From contig CAZDSS010000044.1 of the NCBI GenBank assembly GCA_964508185.1, positions 1 to 20,551 on the forward strand: a stretch of 20,551 bases of DNA, read 5' to 3'. The position numbers and the translations under genes were made by a program. The stretch comes from CAZDSS01 sp964508185 (GTDB taxonomy: Bacteria > Pseudomonadota > Alphaproteobacteria > Sphingomonadales > Govanellaceae). The notes under the pieces are model-generated. The model was not told the DNA's origin. It saw nothing but the letters and a program-made list of their open reading frames with translations, and searched no databases. Position 1 is the first letter of the stretch; every line of letters starts with the position of its first letter. Positions 8,804 through 15,794 of this stretch are shown in pieces.

Positions 8804-9765
8804 CAGAAATGCTTCCCAAGGTCCATGCCCGCATAGAGCTGGGCGACCGCATCCCCATATCCGTTGAACATCAGGGTCGGACGGCGGAAGAATTCGCCGA
8901 TACGCCGCTCCCGCGCCTGGCTCCAGCGCGGATGATCCACCTCGGGGTTCACATTGGCGTAGAACCCGTATTCGTGGGGCGCGGCGAGGTTCCAGCTGGT
9001 CGCCGGCTCCCTGTCGGTCAGGGTGATGCGGACGACGGACTTGATGCTCTTGAAGCCGTATTTCCACGGCACCACGAGGCGGATGGGCGCGCCGTTCTGG
9101 TTGGGAAGAAGCTTGCCGTAAAGCCCGACGCTGAGGAGCGTCAGGTCGTGCATGGCTTCGTCAAGCCTGAGGCCCTCCCGGTACGGCCATTTGAGGACGG
9201 CGCGACGCTGCCCCGGCATCTGCCGCGGGTCGTGCAGGGTCTCGAACGCCACGTAGCGGGCGGCGCCCAGAGGCTCCACCTCCCGCAGGAGGGCGGCGAG
9301 CGGGAATCCGATCCATGGGATCACCATGGACCAGCCTTCGACGCAGCGCAGGCGGTAGATCCGCTCCTCCAGCGGGAAGCGCCTGATGAGGTCGTCGACA
9401 TCGAAGACCTGTGGCCGCGCCGCAAGGCCCGTAACCTCCACCGTCCAGGGGCGGGCGCGGAAATTCTGCGCGTTCTTCGCGGGATCGTCCTTGTCGAGGC
9501 CGAATTCGTAGAAGTTGTTGTAGCCCGTGACGGCATCCATGTCCGTGAGCTTCTCGTCCGTGCTCCACGGGCTTTTCGCGGCCGATCCCAAGGGGTTGGT
9601 CGCGGCGTGCGATCGACTCCCGGGCAGCAGGGCGGCGAGGGCCGCGGCCGCGCCCGCCGCCATGAAGGACCGGCGGTTGAGGAACAGCCCCCGCCGCTCA
9701 TACAGCGCTTCGGGGGTCACTTCCCGTTCCGGGATGTGATGGGCGGGCGGTATCCGGATCAGCAT
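8803..9765 (-). CDS. msrP: MsrP, molybdopterin catalytic subunit of periplasmic methionine sulfoxide reductase
   Basis: A 320-residue periplasmic molybdoenzyme (YedY type, sulfite-oxidase fold) that reduces protein-bound methionine sulfoxide. A Tat signal is clear: NRRSFM (Arg31-Arg32) followed by AAGAAAALAALLPG and a likely SHA-A cleavage near residue 54. The molybdenum-ligating cysteine is Cys141 in RLRCVEGWSMVIPW. TGYNNFYEFGLDK at 80-92 is typical of the family. An AAAGG-like ribosome site precedes the ATG. On the minus strand TAAGAT (9798-9793) is a possible -10 element. Export needs the Tat translocon, whose genes are not in this window. It is first in a co-directional run msrP, msrQ, small lipoprotein, MliC-like protein. 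Confidence 0.95.
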   Translation of the reverse strand: MLIRIPPAHHIPEREVTPEALYERRGLFLNRRSFMAAGAAAALAALLPGSRSHAATNPLGSAAKSPWSTDEKLTDMDAVTGYNNFYEFGLDKDDPAKNAQNFRARPWTVEVTGLAARPQVFDVDDLIRRFPLEERIYRLRCVEGWSMVIPWIGFPLAALLREVEPLGAARYVAFETLHDPRQMPGQRRAVLKWPYREGLRLDEAMHDLTLLSVGLYGKLLPNQNGAPIRLVVPWKYGFKSIKSVVRITLTDREPATSWNLAAPHEYGFYANVNPEVDHPRWSQARERRIGEFFRRPTLMFNGYGDAVAQLYAGMDLGKHF

Positions 9766-9866
9766 CTGCAGCCTTTCTTCCCTCCGTCACCCATCTTAGC
9801 ACGGGAAGAGACGCGGGGAATTGCCGCCGCATCACGTCTTCGCGACGCAGGCACCCCACGGATGCC

Positions 9867-9896
9867 CTTCCCCCGGGAAGCGCGCTTGGCTATAAC
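9867..9896 (+). promoter_or_regulatory. Possible leaderless uvrD promoter with a dyad in the -35 area
   Basis: TATAAC at 9891-9896 is a good -10 hexamer ending six bases before the uvrD ATG at 9903. The start of transcription would then fall on or next to the start codon. No Shine-Dalgarno sequence is present (the bases before ATG are CCCTCCC). A 14-base dyad, CTTCCC-CC-GGGAAG (9867-9880), lies where the -35 would be and might bind a regulator. There is no good -35 hexamer. Inferred from sequence only. Confidence 0.35.
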
Positions 9897-9902
9897 CCTC
9901 CC

Positions 9903-12191
9903 ATGAATGATCCCTTCGACCTGAATCATCTCCCCGCCTCCTCGCCGCGGACGGAGCCCCCCTATTTCTGCGGTCTCAACGACGCGCAGCGGCAGGCGGT
10001 CGAGACGGTGGACGGCCCCGTCCTGGTGCTGGCGGGCGCGGGCACGGGCAAGACGCGGGTGCTGACGACGCGCCTTGCCCATATCCTTGCGACGGGCCGG
10101 GCCTATCCCAGCCAGATCCTTGCCGTCACCTTCACCAACAAGGCGGCGCGGGAGATGCAGGAGCGCGTCGGCGCCCTCATCGGCGGGGTGGTCGAGGGCA
10201 TGCAGTGGCTCGGCACCTTCCATGCTGTGGCGGCGCGGATGCTCCGGCGCCATGCGGAGCTCGTGGGTCTCAGGTCGAACTTCACCATTCTGGACACCGA
10301 CGACCAGCTCCGCGTCATCAAGCAGGTGCTGCAGCTTGCCGGGATAGACGAGAAGCGCTGGCCCGCGCGTCTGCTCGCGAGCCTCATCGACCAGTGGAAG
10401 AACAAGGGCCTGACGCCGAACCGCCTGTCGGCGGCGGATGCCCAGGCCTATGCGGACGGCCGCGCGGCGGAGCTCTATGCCCAGTACCAGGAACGGCTCC
10501 GGGTGCTGAACGCCACGGATTTCGGCGATCTTCTGCTCCATAGCCTCACGATCCTGCAGAACAACCCCGATGTGCTCGCCGACTATCACCGGCGCTTCCG
10601 CTACATCCTGGTCGACGAATATCAGGATACCAACGTGGTGCAGTATCTGTGGCTGCGCCTTCTCGCCCAGAAGAGCCGCAACATCTGCTGCGTGGGCGAC
10701 GACGACCAGTCGATCTATGGCTGGCGCGGCGCGGAAGTGGGCAACATCCTGCGCTTCGAAACGGATTTCCCGGGCGCCGTGGTGATCCGGCTCGAACAGA
10801 ACTACCGCTCGACGCCCGAGATCCTCGGCGCCGCATCGGGCCTCATCGCCGCCAACAAGGGGCGGCTCGGCAAGACCTTGTGGACCACCGCCGACAAGGG
10901 CGAGCGGGTGCGCGTCCGCGGCGTCTGGGACGGGGCCGAGGAGGCCCGCGCCGTGGGCGAGGATATCGAGACATTGCGGCGCGAGGGCCACCCCCTGTCC
11001 CAGATGGCGGTGCTCGTGCGCGCGGGCTTCCAGACCCGGGAGTTCGAAGAACGGTTTCTGACCCTCGGCCTGCCCTACCGCATCGTCGGCGGCCTTCGCT
11101 TCTACGAACGGCAGGAAATCCGCGACGCCCTTGCCTATCTTCGCCTCGTCCACCGGCCGGAGGACGATCTCGCCTTCGAGCGCATCATCAACCTGCCGAA
11201 GCGCGGCCTGGGTCAGGCGGCCCTGCAGACGATCCATCTCACCGCCCGGGCGGAGAACGTGCCGCTCCTGCGCGCGGCCCAGATGCTGACCGAGACCGAG
11301 GAGCTGCGCCCGGCGGCGCGCAAGGCGCTCGCCGCCTTCGTCACCGACGTCGCGCGCTGGCGGCAGATGGCCGCGGAAGTGCCCCATGTGGAGCTTGCGG
11401 AAACCATCCTCGAGGAATCGGGGTATGTCGCCATGTGGCAGGCGGACAAGACGCCGGAAGCCCCGGGGCGGCTCGAAAACCTCGCCGAACTCGTGCGCGG
11501 CATGGAGAATTTCGAAAATCTCACCGGCTTCCTCGAACATGTGAGCCTCGTCATGGAGAACGAGGAATCGGGGGACAATGCCGACAAGGTCAGCGTCATG
11601 ACCCTTCATGCCGCCAAGGGGCTGGAATTCGACATCGTCTTCCTGCCCGGCTGGGAGGAAGGGGTGTTCCCCAACCAGCGGGCGCTCGATGACGGCGGCC
11701 TTGCGGCGCTCGAGGAGGAGCGGCGGCTCGCCTATGTGGGCCTCACCCGCGCCCGCCGCCGTGCCGCCATCTACTACGCCGCCAACCGGCAGGTCTTCGG
11801 CCAGTGGCAGTCGGCCATGCCGTCGCGCTTCATCGACGAGCTGCCGCCCGAACATGTGGTGATCGAGGGCGCGCAGGGGCTCTATCGCGGCGGCTTCGGC
11901 CGGGACGACGGATTTGCGGCCATGGAATCCCCCGCCTATCCCCGCGCCGGGGCATCTTCCCGCACCGCAAGCTGGACCCAGCGCCGAAGGGGTGCGGCGG
12001 CCCAGGTGATCGACGCCCGGGCGACGGCGGTCAAGGGTGCCGCCGACAATCCCTTCAAGACCGGCGACAGGGTATTCCACGACAAGTTCGGCTATGGCCG
12101 GGTGATCGGGGTCGAGGGCAACAAGCTCGAGATCGATTTCGAACACGGCAGCGCCAAGAAGGTGATCGCCGGCTTCGTGCGGCCGGCCTGA
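9903..12191 (+). CDS. UvrD/PcrA-family ATP-dependent DNA helicase
   Basis: A 762-residue superfamily 1A 3'-5' helicase of the UvrD/PcrA group, active in nucleotide excision repair, mismatch repair and removal of proteins from DNA. Walker A GAGTGKT is at 45-51. Motif Ia is VTFTNKAAREM (75-85). Walker B ILVDEYQDTN is at 235-244. Motif III is QSIYGWRGA (269-277), motif V is MTLHAAKGLEFDIVFLP near 568, and motif VI is VGLTRARRR near 615. The final 45 residues (GDRVFHDKFGYGRVIGVEGN onward) are the Tudor-like domain that in PcrA binds RNA polymerase. The ATG at 9903 has no ribosome site, and the transcript may be leaderless. prmA follows after 14 bases. The symbol is left blank because uvrD and pcrA are both used for this orthologue group. 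Confidence 0.95.
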   Translation: MNDPFDLNHLPASSPRTEPPYFCGLNDAQRQAVETVDGPVLVLAGAGTGKTRVLTTRLAHILATGRAYPSQILAVTFTNKAAREMQERVGALIGGVVEGMQWLGTFHAVAARMLRRHAELVGLRSNFTILDTDDQLRVIKQVLQLAGIDEKRWPARLLASLIDQWKNKGLTPNRLSAADAQAYADGRAAELYAQYQERLRVLNATDFGDLLLHSLTILQNNPDVLADYHRRFRYILVDEYQDTNVVQYLWLRLLAQKSRNICCVGDDDQSIYGWRGAEVGNILRFETDFPGAVVIRLEQNYRSTPEILGAASGLIAANKGRLGKTLWTTADKGERVRVRGVWDGAEEARAVGEDIETLRREGHPLSQMAVLVRAGFQTREFEERFLTLGLPYRIVGGLRFYERQEIRDALAYLRLVHRPEDDLAFERIINLPKRGLGQAALQTIHLTARAENVPLLRAAQMLTETEELRPAARKALAAFVTDVARWRQMAAEVPHVELAETILEESGYVAMWQADKTPEAPGRLENLAELVRGMENFENLTGFLEHVSLVMENEESGDNADKVSVMTLHAAKGLEFDIVFLPGWEEGVFPNQRALDDGGLAALEEERRLAYVGLTRARRRAAIYYAANRQVFGQWQSAMPSRFIDELPPEHVVIEGAQGLYRGGFGRDDGFAAMESPAYPRAGASSRTASWTQRRRGAAAQVIDARATAVKGAADNPFKTGDRVFHDKFGYGRVIGVEGNKLEIDFEHGSAKKVIAGFVRPA

Positions 12192-12205
12192 GGAACTGGA
12201 ACGAG

Positions 12206-13090
12206 ATGAGCGACCAAGAACAATGGGTCCTGACGCTGGACCTGCCCCCGGCGAAGGTTGAGGCGCTGGAAGAGGCGCTTGCCGCCCTGCAGGACCCGGA
12301 AACGCCCCCCACCTTCTCCCATTTCGAGGCGGATGACGCCGGCGCCATCTGGCGCTTCTCCGCCTATTTCCTGCCGGCGCCGGACGCCGACGCCGTGCGC
12401 CGGGCGGTGGAAAAGGTCGCGGGCGCAGATGTTGTCGTGGAATACGGCCCTGTCCCGGACAAGGACTGGGTTCTCGAAAGCCTGCAGGCGTTGAAGCCCG
12501 TCACGGCCGGGCGCTTCTTCGTCCATGGCCGGCACGATGCCGACAAGGTGCCGAACGACGTCATCGCCATCGAGATCGAGGCGGCGCAGGCCTTCGGGTC
12601 GGGCAATCATGCGACCACCCAGGGCTGCCTCATCGCCATCGACGAGCTTGCAACCCGCGGCCTGCGGCCGAAGCGGATCCTCGATCTCGGCTGCGGCACG
12701 GGGATTCTTGCGATCGCCGCCGCCAGGGTCTGGCCCGACGCCCATGTTCTTGCGGCCGACAACGACCCGATCGCGGTCGATATCGCCGCCGCCAACGGGA
12801 AGCTCAACGGGGTGTCGATCCAGTGCGCGCTGAGCGAAGGGATGGAAGCGGGCGTCGTGCGCGACAACGGGCCCTATGACCTCATCGTCGCCAATATCCT
12901 GATGCAGCCCCTGATCGAGCTCGCCCCCGGCATCGTCGCTGCGCTGCAAAAATCGGGGCGGATCATCCTGTCGGGGCTCCTCGAAAGCCAAAAGGCGGCC
13001 GTGGAGGCCGCCTATGAGCAACAGGGGATGAAACTGGAGCGCCACATCCTGCTGGAGGGCTGGTCCAGCCTGATGCTGCACCAACCCTGA
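12206..13090 (+). CDS. prmA: Ribosomal protein L11 methyltransferase PrmA
   Basis: A 294-residue SAM-dependent methyltransferase that trimethylates ribosomal protein L11. The N-terminal domain (about 1-100) binds L11. AFGSGNHATTQGCL at 129-142 corresponds to the family AFGTGxHxTT motif, with Ser and Asn replacing the common Thr and His. The SAM-binding glycine motif ILDLGCGTGILAIAA is at 158-172, and the catalytic-site motif VANILMQPL is at 228-236. The frame is open far upstream inside the helicase gene, but ATG 12206 is preferred: GAGGAA sits 10 bases before it and homologues begin here. Coupling with the helicase gene is a common alphaproteobacterial arrangement. The stop codon is part of a short hairpin shared with the converging gene. 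Confidence 0.94.
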   Translation: MSDQEQWVLTLDLPPAKVEALEEALAALQDPETPPTFSHFEADDAGAIWRFSAYFLPAPDADAVRRAVEKVAGADVVVEYGPVPDKDWVLESLQALKPVTAGRFFVHGRHDADKVPNDVIAIEIEAAQAFGSGNHATTQGCLIAIDELATRGLRPKRILDLGCGTGILAIAAARVWPDAHVLAADNDPIAVDIAAANGKLNGVSIQCALSEGMEAGVVRDNGPYDLIVANILMQPLIELAPGIVAALQKSGRIILSGLLESQKAAVEAAYEQQGMKLERHILLEGWSSLMLHQP

Positions 13091-13107
13091 CCGCGGGGCG
13101 GGTCAGG
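13086..13107. terminator. Short hairpin spanning two converging stop codons
   Basis: CCTGACC (13086-13092) and GGTCAGG (13101-13107) form a 7-base perfect stem with an 8-base loop. The prmA TGA is in one arm and the TGA of the opposing gene is in the other. No U tract follows on either side, so a classical terminator is doubtful. Three of the paired bases are automatic because both stops are TGA. Confidence 0.3.
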
Positions 13108-13450
13108 CCGCCTTGCGATCGGTCCGGTTGTCGTCGTTGACCGGCGACAGGTTGTCGTTGGCGATGCGAAGCTCGACCACCTCGGCCGAGCGAGCCGAAA
13201 GGTAACGGTCTTCGAGGAGATCCAGGAAGCTGTAACCGGAACGGTTGATCTCCGCGATGGCTTCGACGCCGCTGGCCAGGCCGCTGAACAGGCTGCGGAT
13301 GGCCTTTTCGGTCAACGTGACGCGCGGTTCCACTTCATAGTAGCCCCGCTCTGCCAACATGCCGATGAAGTCGGACTGCGGCTCATTGAGGGAGCAATAG
13401 AACTGGACGACCGCATCCGCAGCACGTTCGAATTGCCGACGAATAGTCAT
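13103..13450 (-). CDS. Hypothetical protein, 115 aa
   Basis: I do not recognise this soluble 115-residue protein. It has no signal peptide or membrane segment. It begins MTIRRQFERAADAVVQFYCS. A helical, amphipathic middle (about 46-70, TEKAIRSLFSGLASGVEAIAEINRSGY) and a second helix (SFLDLLEDRYLSARSAEVVELR) are followed by a polar tail rich in Asn, Asp and Arg. The frame continues upstream of the chosen start, but that extension is very basic and low in quality, and the ATG at 13450 has a GAGGG ribosome site about 10 bases before it. In the region upstream, TTGAGA and TAGGAA separated by 17 bases on the minus strand are a weak promoter candidate. It stands alone, converging on prmA and downstream of ligA. 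Confidence 0.72.
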   Translation of the reverse strand: MTIRRQFERAADAVVQFYCSLNEPQSDFIGMLAERGYYEVEPRVTLTEKAIRSLFSGLASGVEAIAEINRSGYSFLDLLEDRYLSARSAEVVELRIANDNLSPVNDDNRTDRKAA

Positions 13451-13567
13451 CTTCTCTACCCTCACTTTCCTATTGGAGCGTCGTGTTGTTCTCAATGAGC
13501 GATGACGCTGTCGCTGTGCCCTGCATATTGCATTGCACAAGAGCACTTTGTAGAGGGCTGGAAGGCA

Positions 13568-13598
13568 GATCAGCCATGCAAAAAACGCATGGCTGATC
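13568..13598. repeat. Perfect 12-base inverted repeat between ligA and the 115-aa gene
   Basis: GATCAGCCATGC (13568-13579) and GCATGGCTGATC (13587-13598) pair perfectly around a 7-base AAAAAAC loop. It lies 58 bases past the ligA stop, so it may end the bamD-recN-ligA transcript. On the ligA strand the T run is in the loop and no U tract follows the stem. On the plus strand the flank GTTATTATTT is moderately T-rich. A terminator, an RNA-stability hairpin or a protein-binding palindrome are all possible. The rest of 13451-13655 shows no gene that I can support. Confidence 0.55.
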
Positions 13599-13655
13599 AG
13601 GGTGTTATTATTTCACGGCATGGGGTCGGCGCGCAGCAAAATTTCGCAGCGAGGG

Positions 13656-15788
13656 TCAGATGCTTTCCTTTTCGCCTTGGGCGAGGGCGATCCAGTCATC
13701 TTCGTCGATGACCTTGATGCCTAGTTCTTCTGCCTTTTTCAGTTTGGACCCGGCGCCGGGGCCCGCCACCACCAGATCCGTCTTGGCGGAGACGGAGCCC
13801 GCAACCCGCGCGCCGAGGGCTTCGGCGCGGGCCTTCGCCTCGTCCCGGGTCATGCGCTCGAGCGTCCCGGTGAAGACGATGGTCTTGCCCGCAACCGGCG
13901 ACTGCGTATTTTGCGGCGCAGCAACATCCTCCACCGTCACTTCACGGGTGAGCGCGTCGACGATCTCGCGGTTGTGCGCCTCGGCGAAGAAATCGAGAAC
14001 GGCGTTGGCCACCACCGGCCCGACCCCCTCGATGCTGAGAAGCTCCGCCTTGCGCGCCTCGTCGCCGTCAAGGATCGCGCGGATGCTCGCCTCGAAGTCG
14101 GCGAAGCTCCGGTAGGCGCGGGCGAGGTCGCGCGCCGTGCGTTCGCCCACATGGCGGATGCCGAGGGCATAGAGGAAACGGTCGAAGGATATCCGGCGGC
14201 GCGCTTCGATGGCGCGAAACAGGTTGCGGACCGAGGTCTTGCCCCAGCCCGGGCGGTTCTCGATCTTCGCGAGGCTCGCCTTGTCCCGCGCCTCAAGGGT
14301 GAAGATGTCGGCGGGATTGCGGATGTCCCCCGCGTCCCAGAAGGCCTCCACCTGCTTGGCGCCGAGGCCTTCGATGTCGAAGGCGGCGCGGGACACGAAA
14401 TGGCGCAGGCGCTCCTTGGCCTGGGCGGGACAGATGAGCCCGCCCGAGCAGCGCCGCACCGCCTCCCCCGCCTCGCGCACCGCATGGCTGCCGCAGGCGG
14501 GGCAGATGGTGGGGAATTCATAGGGCTTGCTGTCCGCCGGGCGGCGTTCGGGGACGACGCCGAGGATCTGCGGGATGACGTCGCCCGCCCGCTGGACGAT
14601 GACTGTATCGCCGATGCGCACGTCCTTGCGGGCGATCTCGTCCTCGTTGTGAAGGCTGGCGTTCGACACCACGACCCCGCCCACGGTCACGGGGCGGAGC
14701 TTGGCGACGGGGGTCAGCGCCCCCGTGCGGCCCACCTGGATCTGGATGTCTTCCACCACCGTCTGGGCCTTTTCCGCCGGGAACTTGTGGGCGATGGCCC
14801 AGCGCGGCGCACGGCTGACGAAGCCGAGGCGCTCCTGCAGGTCGAGCCGGTCCACCTTGTAAACGACGCCGTCGATGTCGTAGTCGAGGGAGGCCCGCTT
14901 CGCCTCGATATCGGCGTAGTGGGCGAGCAGGGATTCGACGTCGGTGAAATGCCGGCTCAGGGGGTTGGTGGGCAGCCCCCAGTCGCGGAACTTCTCGAGG
15001 ATTTCCGAGTAACGCTCACCCAGCGGCGCGCTCGTCTCCCCCCAGGCATAGGCGAAGAAGCGCAAGGGGCGGGAGCGGGTGACCGCGGGGTCCAGCTGAC
15101 GGACGGATCCCGCCGCGGCGTTCCGCGGATTGGCGAAGGTCTGCTTGTTGGCCGCCGCCTGGCGCTCGTTGAGCTTGAGGAAGTCGGACTTGGCCATATA
15201 GACCTCGCCCCGGATCTCCAGCACCTCGGGCCAGCCGGAGCCCTTCAGTTCGGCCGGGATCTCCGCGATGGTGCGGAGGTTCTCGGTCACGTCCTCGCCC
15301 TCGCTGCCGTCGCCGCGGGTCGCGCCGAGGACGAGCCGGCCATGCTCATAGCGGAGCGATGCGGACAGGCCGTCGATCTTGGGCTCGGCCACGAGATCCA
15401 CGGGTTCGTCCTCCGCCAGGTTCAGGAACCGGCGGATGCGGCCCACGAAGTCATGGACGTCCTCGCTGGTGAACGCATTGGCGAGGGACAGCATGGGCCG
15501 GCTGTGGCGCACCTTGCGGAAGCCCGCGGCGGGAGCGGCGCCCACCCGCTGGCTGGGGCTGTCGCTGCGGATGAGCTCGGGAAAGCGCGCCTCGATCTCC
15601 GCATTGCGCTGCCGCAGGGCGTCGTATTCGGCGTCCGAAATGAGCGGCGCGTCCTTCTGGTAATAGGCGCGGTCGTGGGCGGCGATCTCGGCGGCGAGGC
15701 GCGCCAGCTCGGCGGCGGCCTCCTCCTCCGTGAGCGCCGCCACATCACGCTGGGCGGTCTCGTTCCTGGGCGCGGCTTTGTCGTTCAT
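13656..15788 (-). CDS. ligA: NAD-dependent DNA ligase LigA
   Basis: A 710-residue DNA ligase that joins Okazaki fragments and repair nicks using NAD. The NAD-binding domain Ia begins with YYQKDAPLISDAEYD (42-56). The adenylated lysine is Lys137 in AEPKIDGLSASLRYE. The zinc-binding cysteines are Cys429, Cys432, Cys447 and Cys453. The helix-hairpin-helix region (IEGLGAKQVEAFWDAGDI; later ALGIRHVGERTARDLA and IEGVGPVVANAV) and a C-terminal BRCT domain (about 628-705, starting AGKTIVFTGTLERMT) complete the usual order. Length is normal. The ATG at 15788 lies 6 bases after the recN stop and has only a weak ribosome site, which suggests coupling to recN. Confidence 0.97.
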   Translation of the reverse strand: MNDKAAPRNETAQRDVAALTEEEAAAELARLAAEIAAHDRAYYQKDAPLISDAEYDALRQRNAEIEARFPELIRSDSPSQRVGAAPAAGFRKVRHSRPMLSLANAFTSEDVHDFVGRIRRFLNLAEDEPVDLVAEPKIDGLSASLRYEHGRLVLGATRGDGSEGEDVTENLRTIAEIPAELKGSGWPEVLEIRGEVYMAKSDFLKLNERQAAANKQTFANPRNAAAGSVRQLDPAVTRSRPLRFFAYAWGETSAPLGERYSEILEKFRDWGLPTNPLSRHFTDVESLLAHYADIEAKRASLDYDIDGVVYKVDRLDLQERLGFVSRAPRWAIAHKFPAEKAQTVVEDIQIQVGRTGALTPVAKLRPVTVGGVVVSNASLHNEDEIARKDVRIGDTVIVQRAGDVIPQILGVVPERRPADSKPYEFPTICPACGSHAVREAGEAVRRCSGGLICPAQAKERLRHFVSRAAFDIEGLGAKQVEAFWDAGDIRNPADIFTLEARDKASLAKIENRPGWGKTSVRNLFRAIEARRRISFDRFLYALGIRHVGERTARDLARAYRSFADFEASIRAILDGDEARKAELLSIEGVGPVVANAVLDFFAEAHNREIVDALTREVTVEDVAAPQNTQSPVAGKTIVFTGTLERMTRDEAKARAEALGARVAGSVSAKTDLVVAGPGAGSKLKKAEELGIKVIDEDDWIALAQGEKESI

Positions 15789-15794
15789 CCGGGG

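Noticed and set aside
9759..12146. A 795-codon open frame antisense to the helicase gene
   Set aside because: Mirror-frame product of high-GC codon bias; the helicase motifs on the other strand are unambiguous.
13502..13711. A 69-codon plus-strand frame at the ligA end
   Set aside because: No ribosome site, composition unlike a protein, and it runs through the inverted repeat and into antisense ligA.
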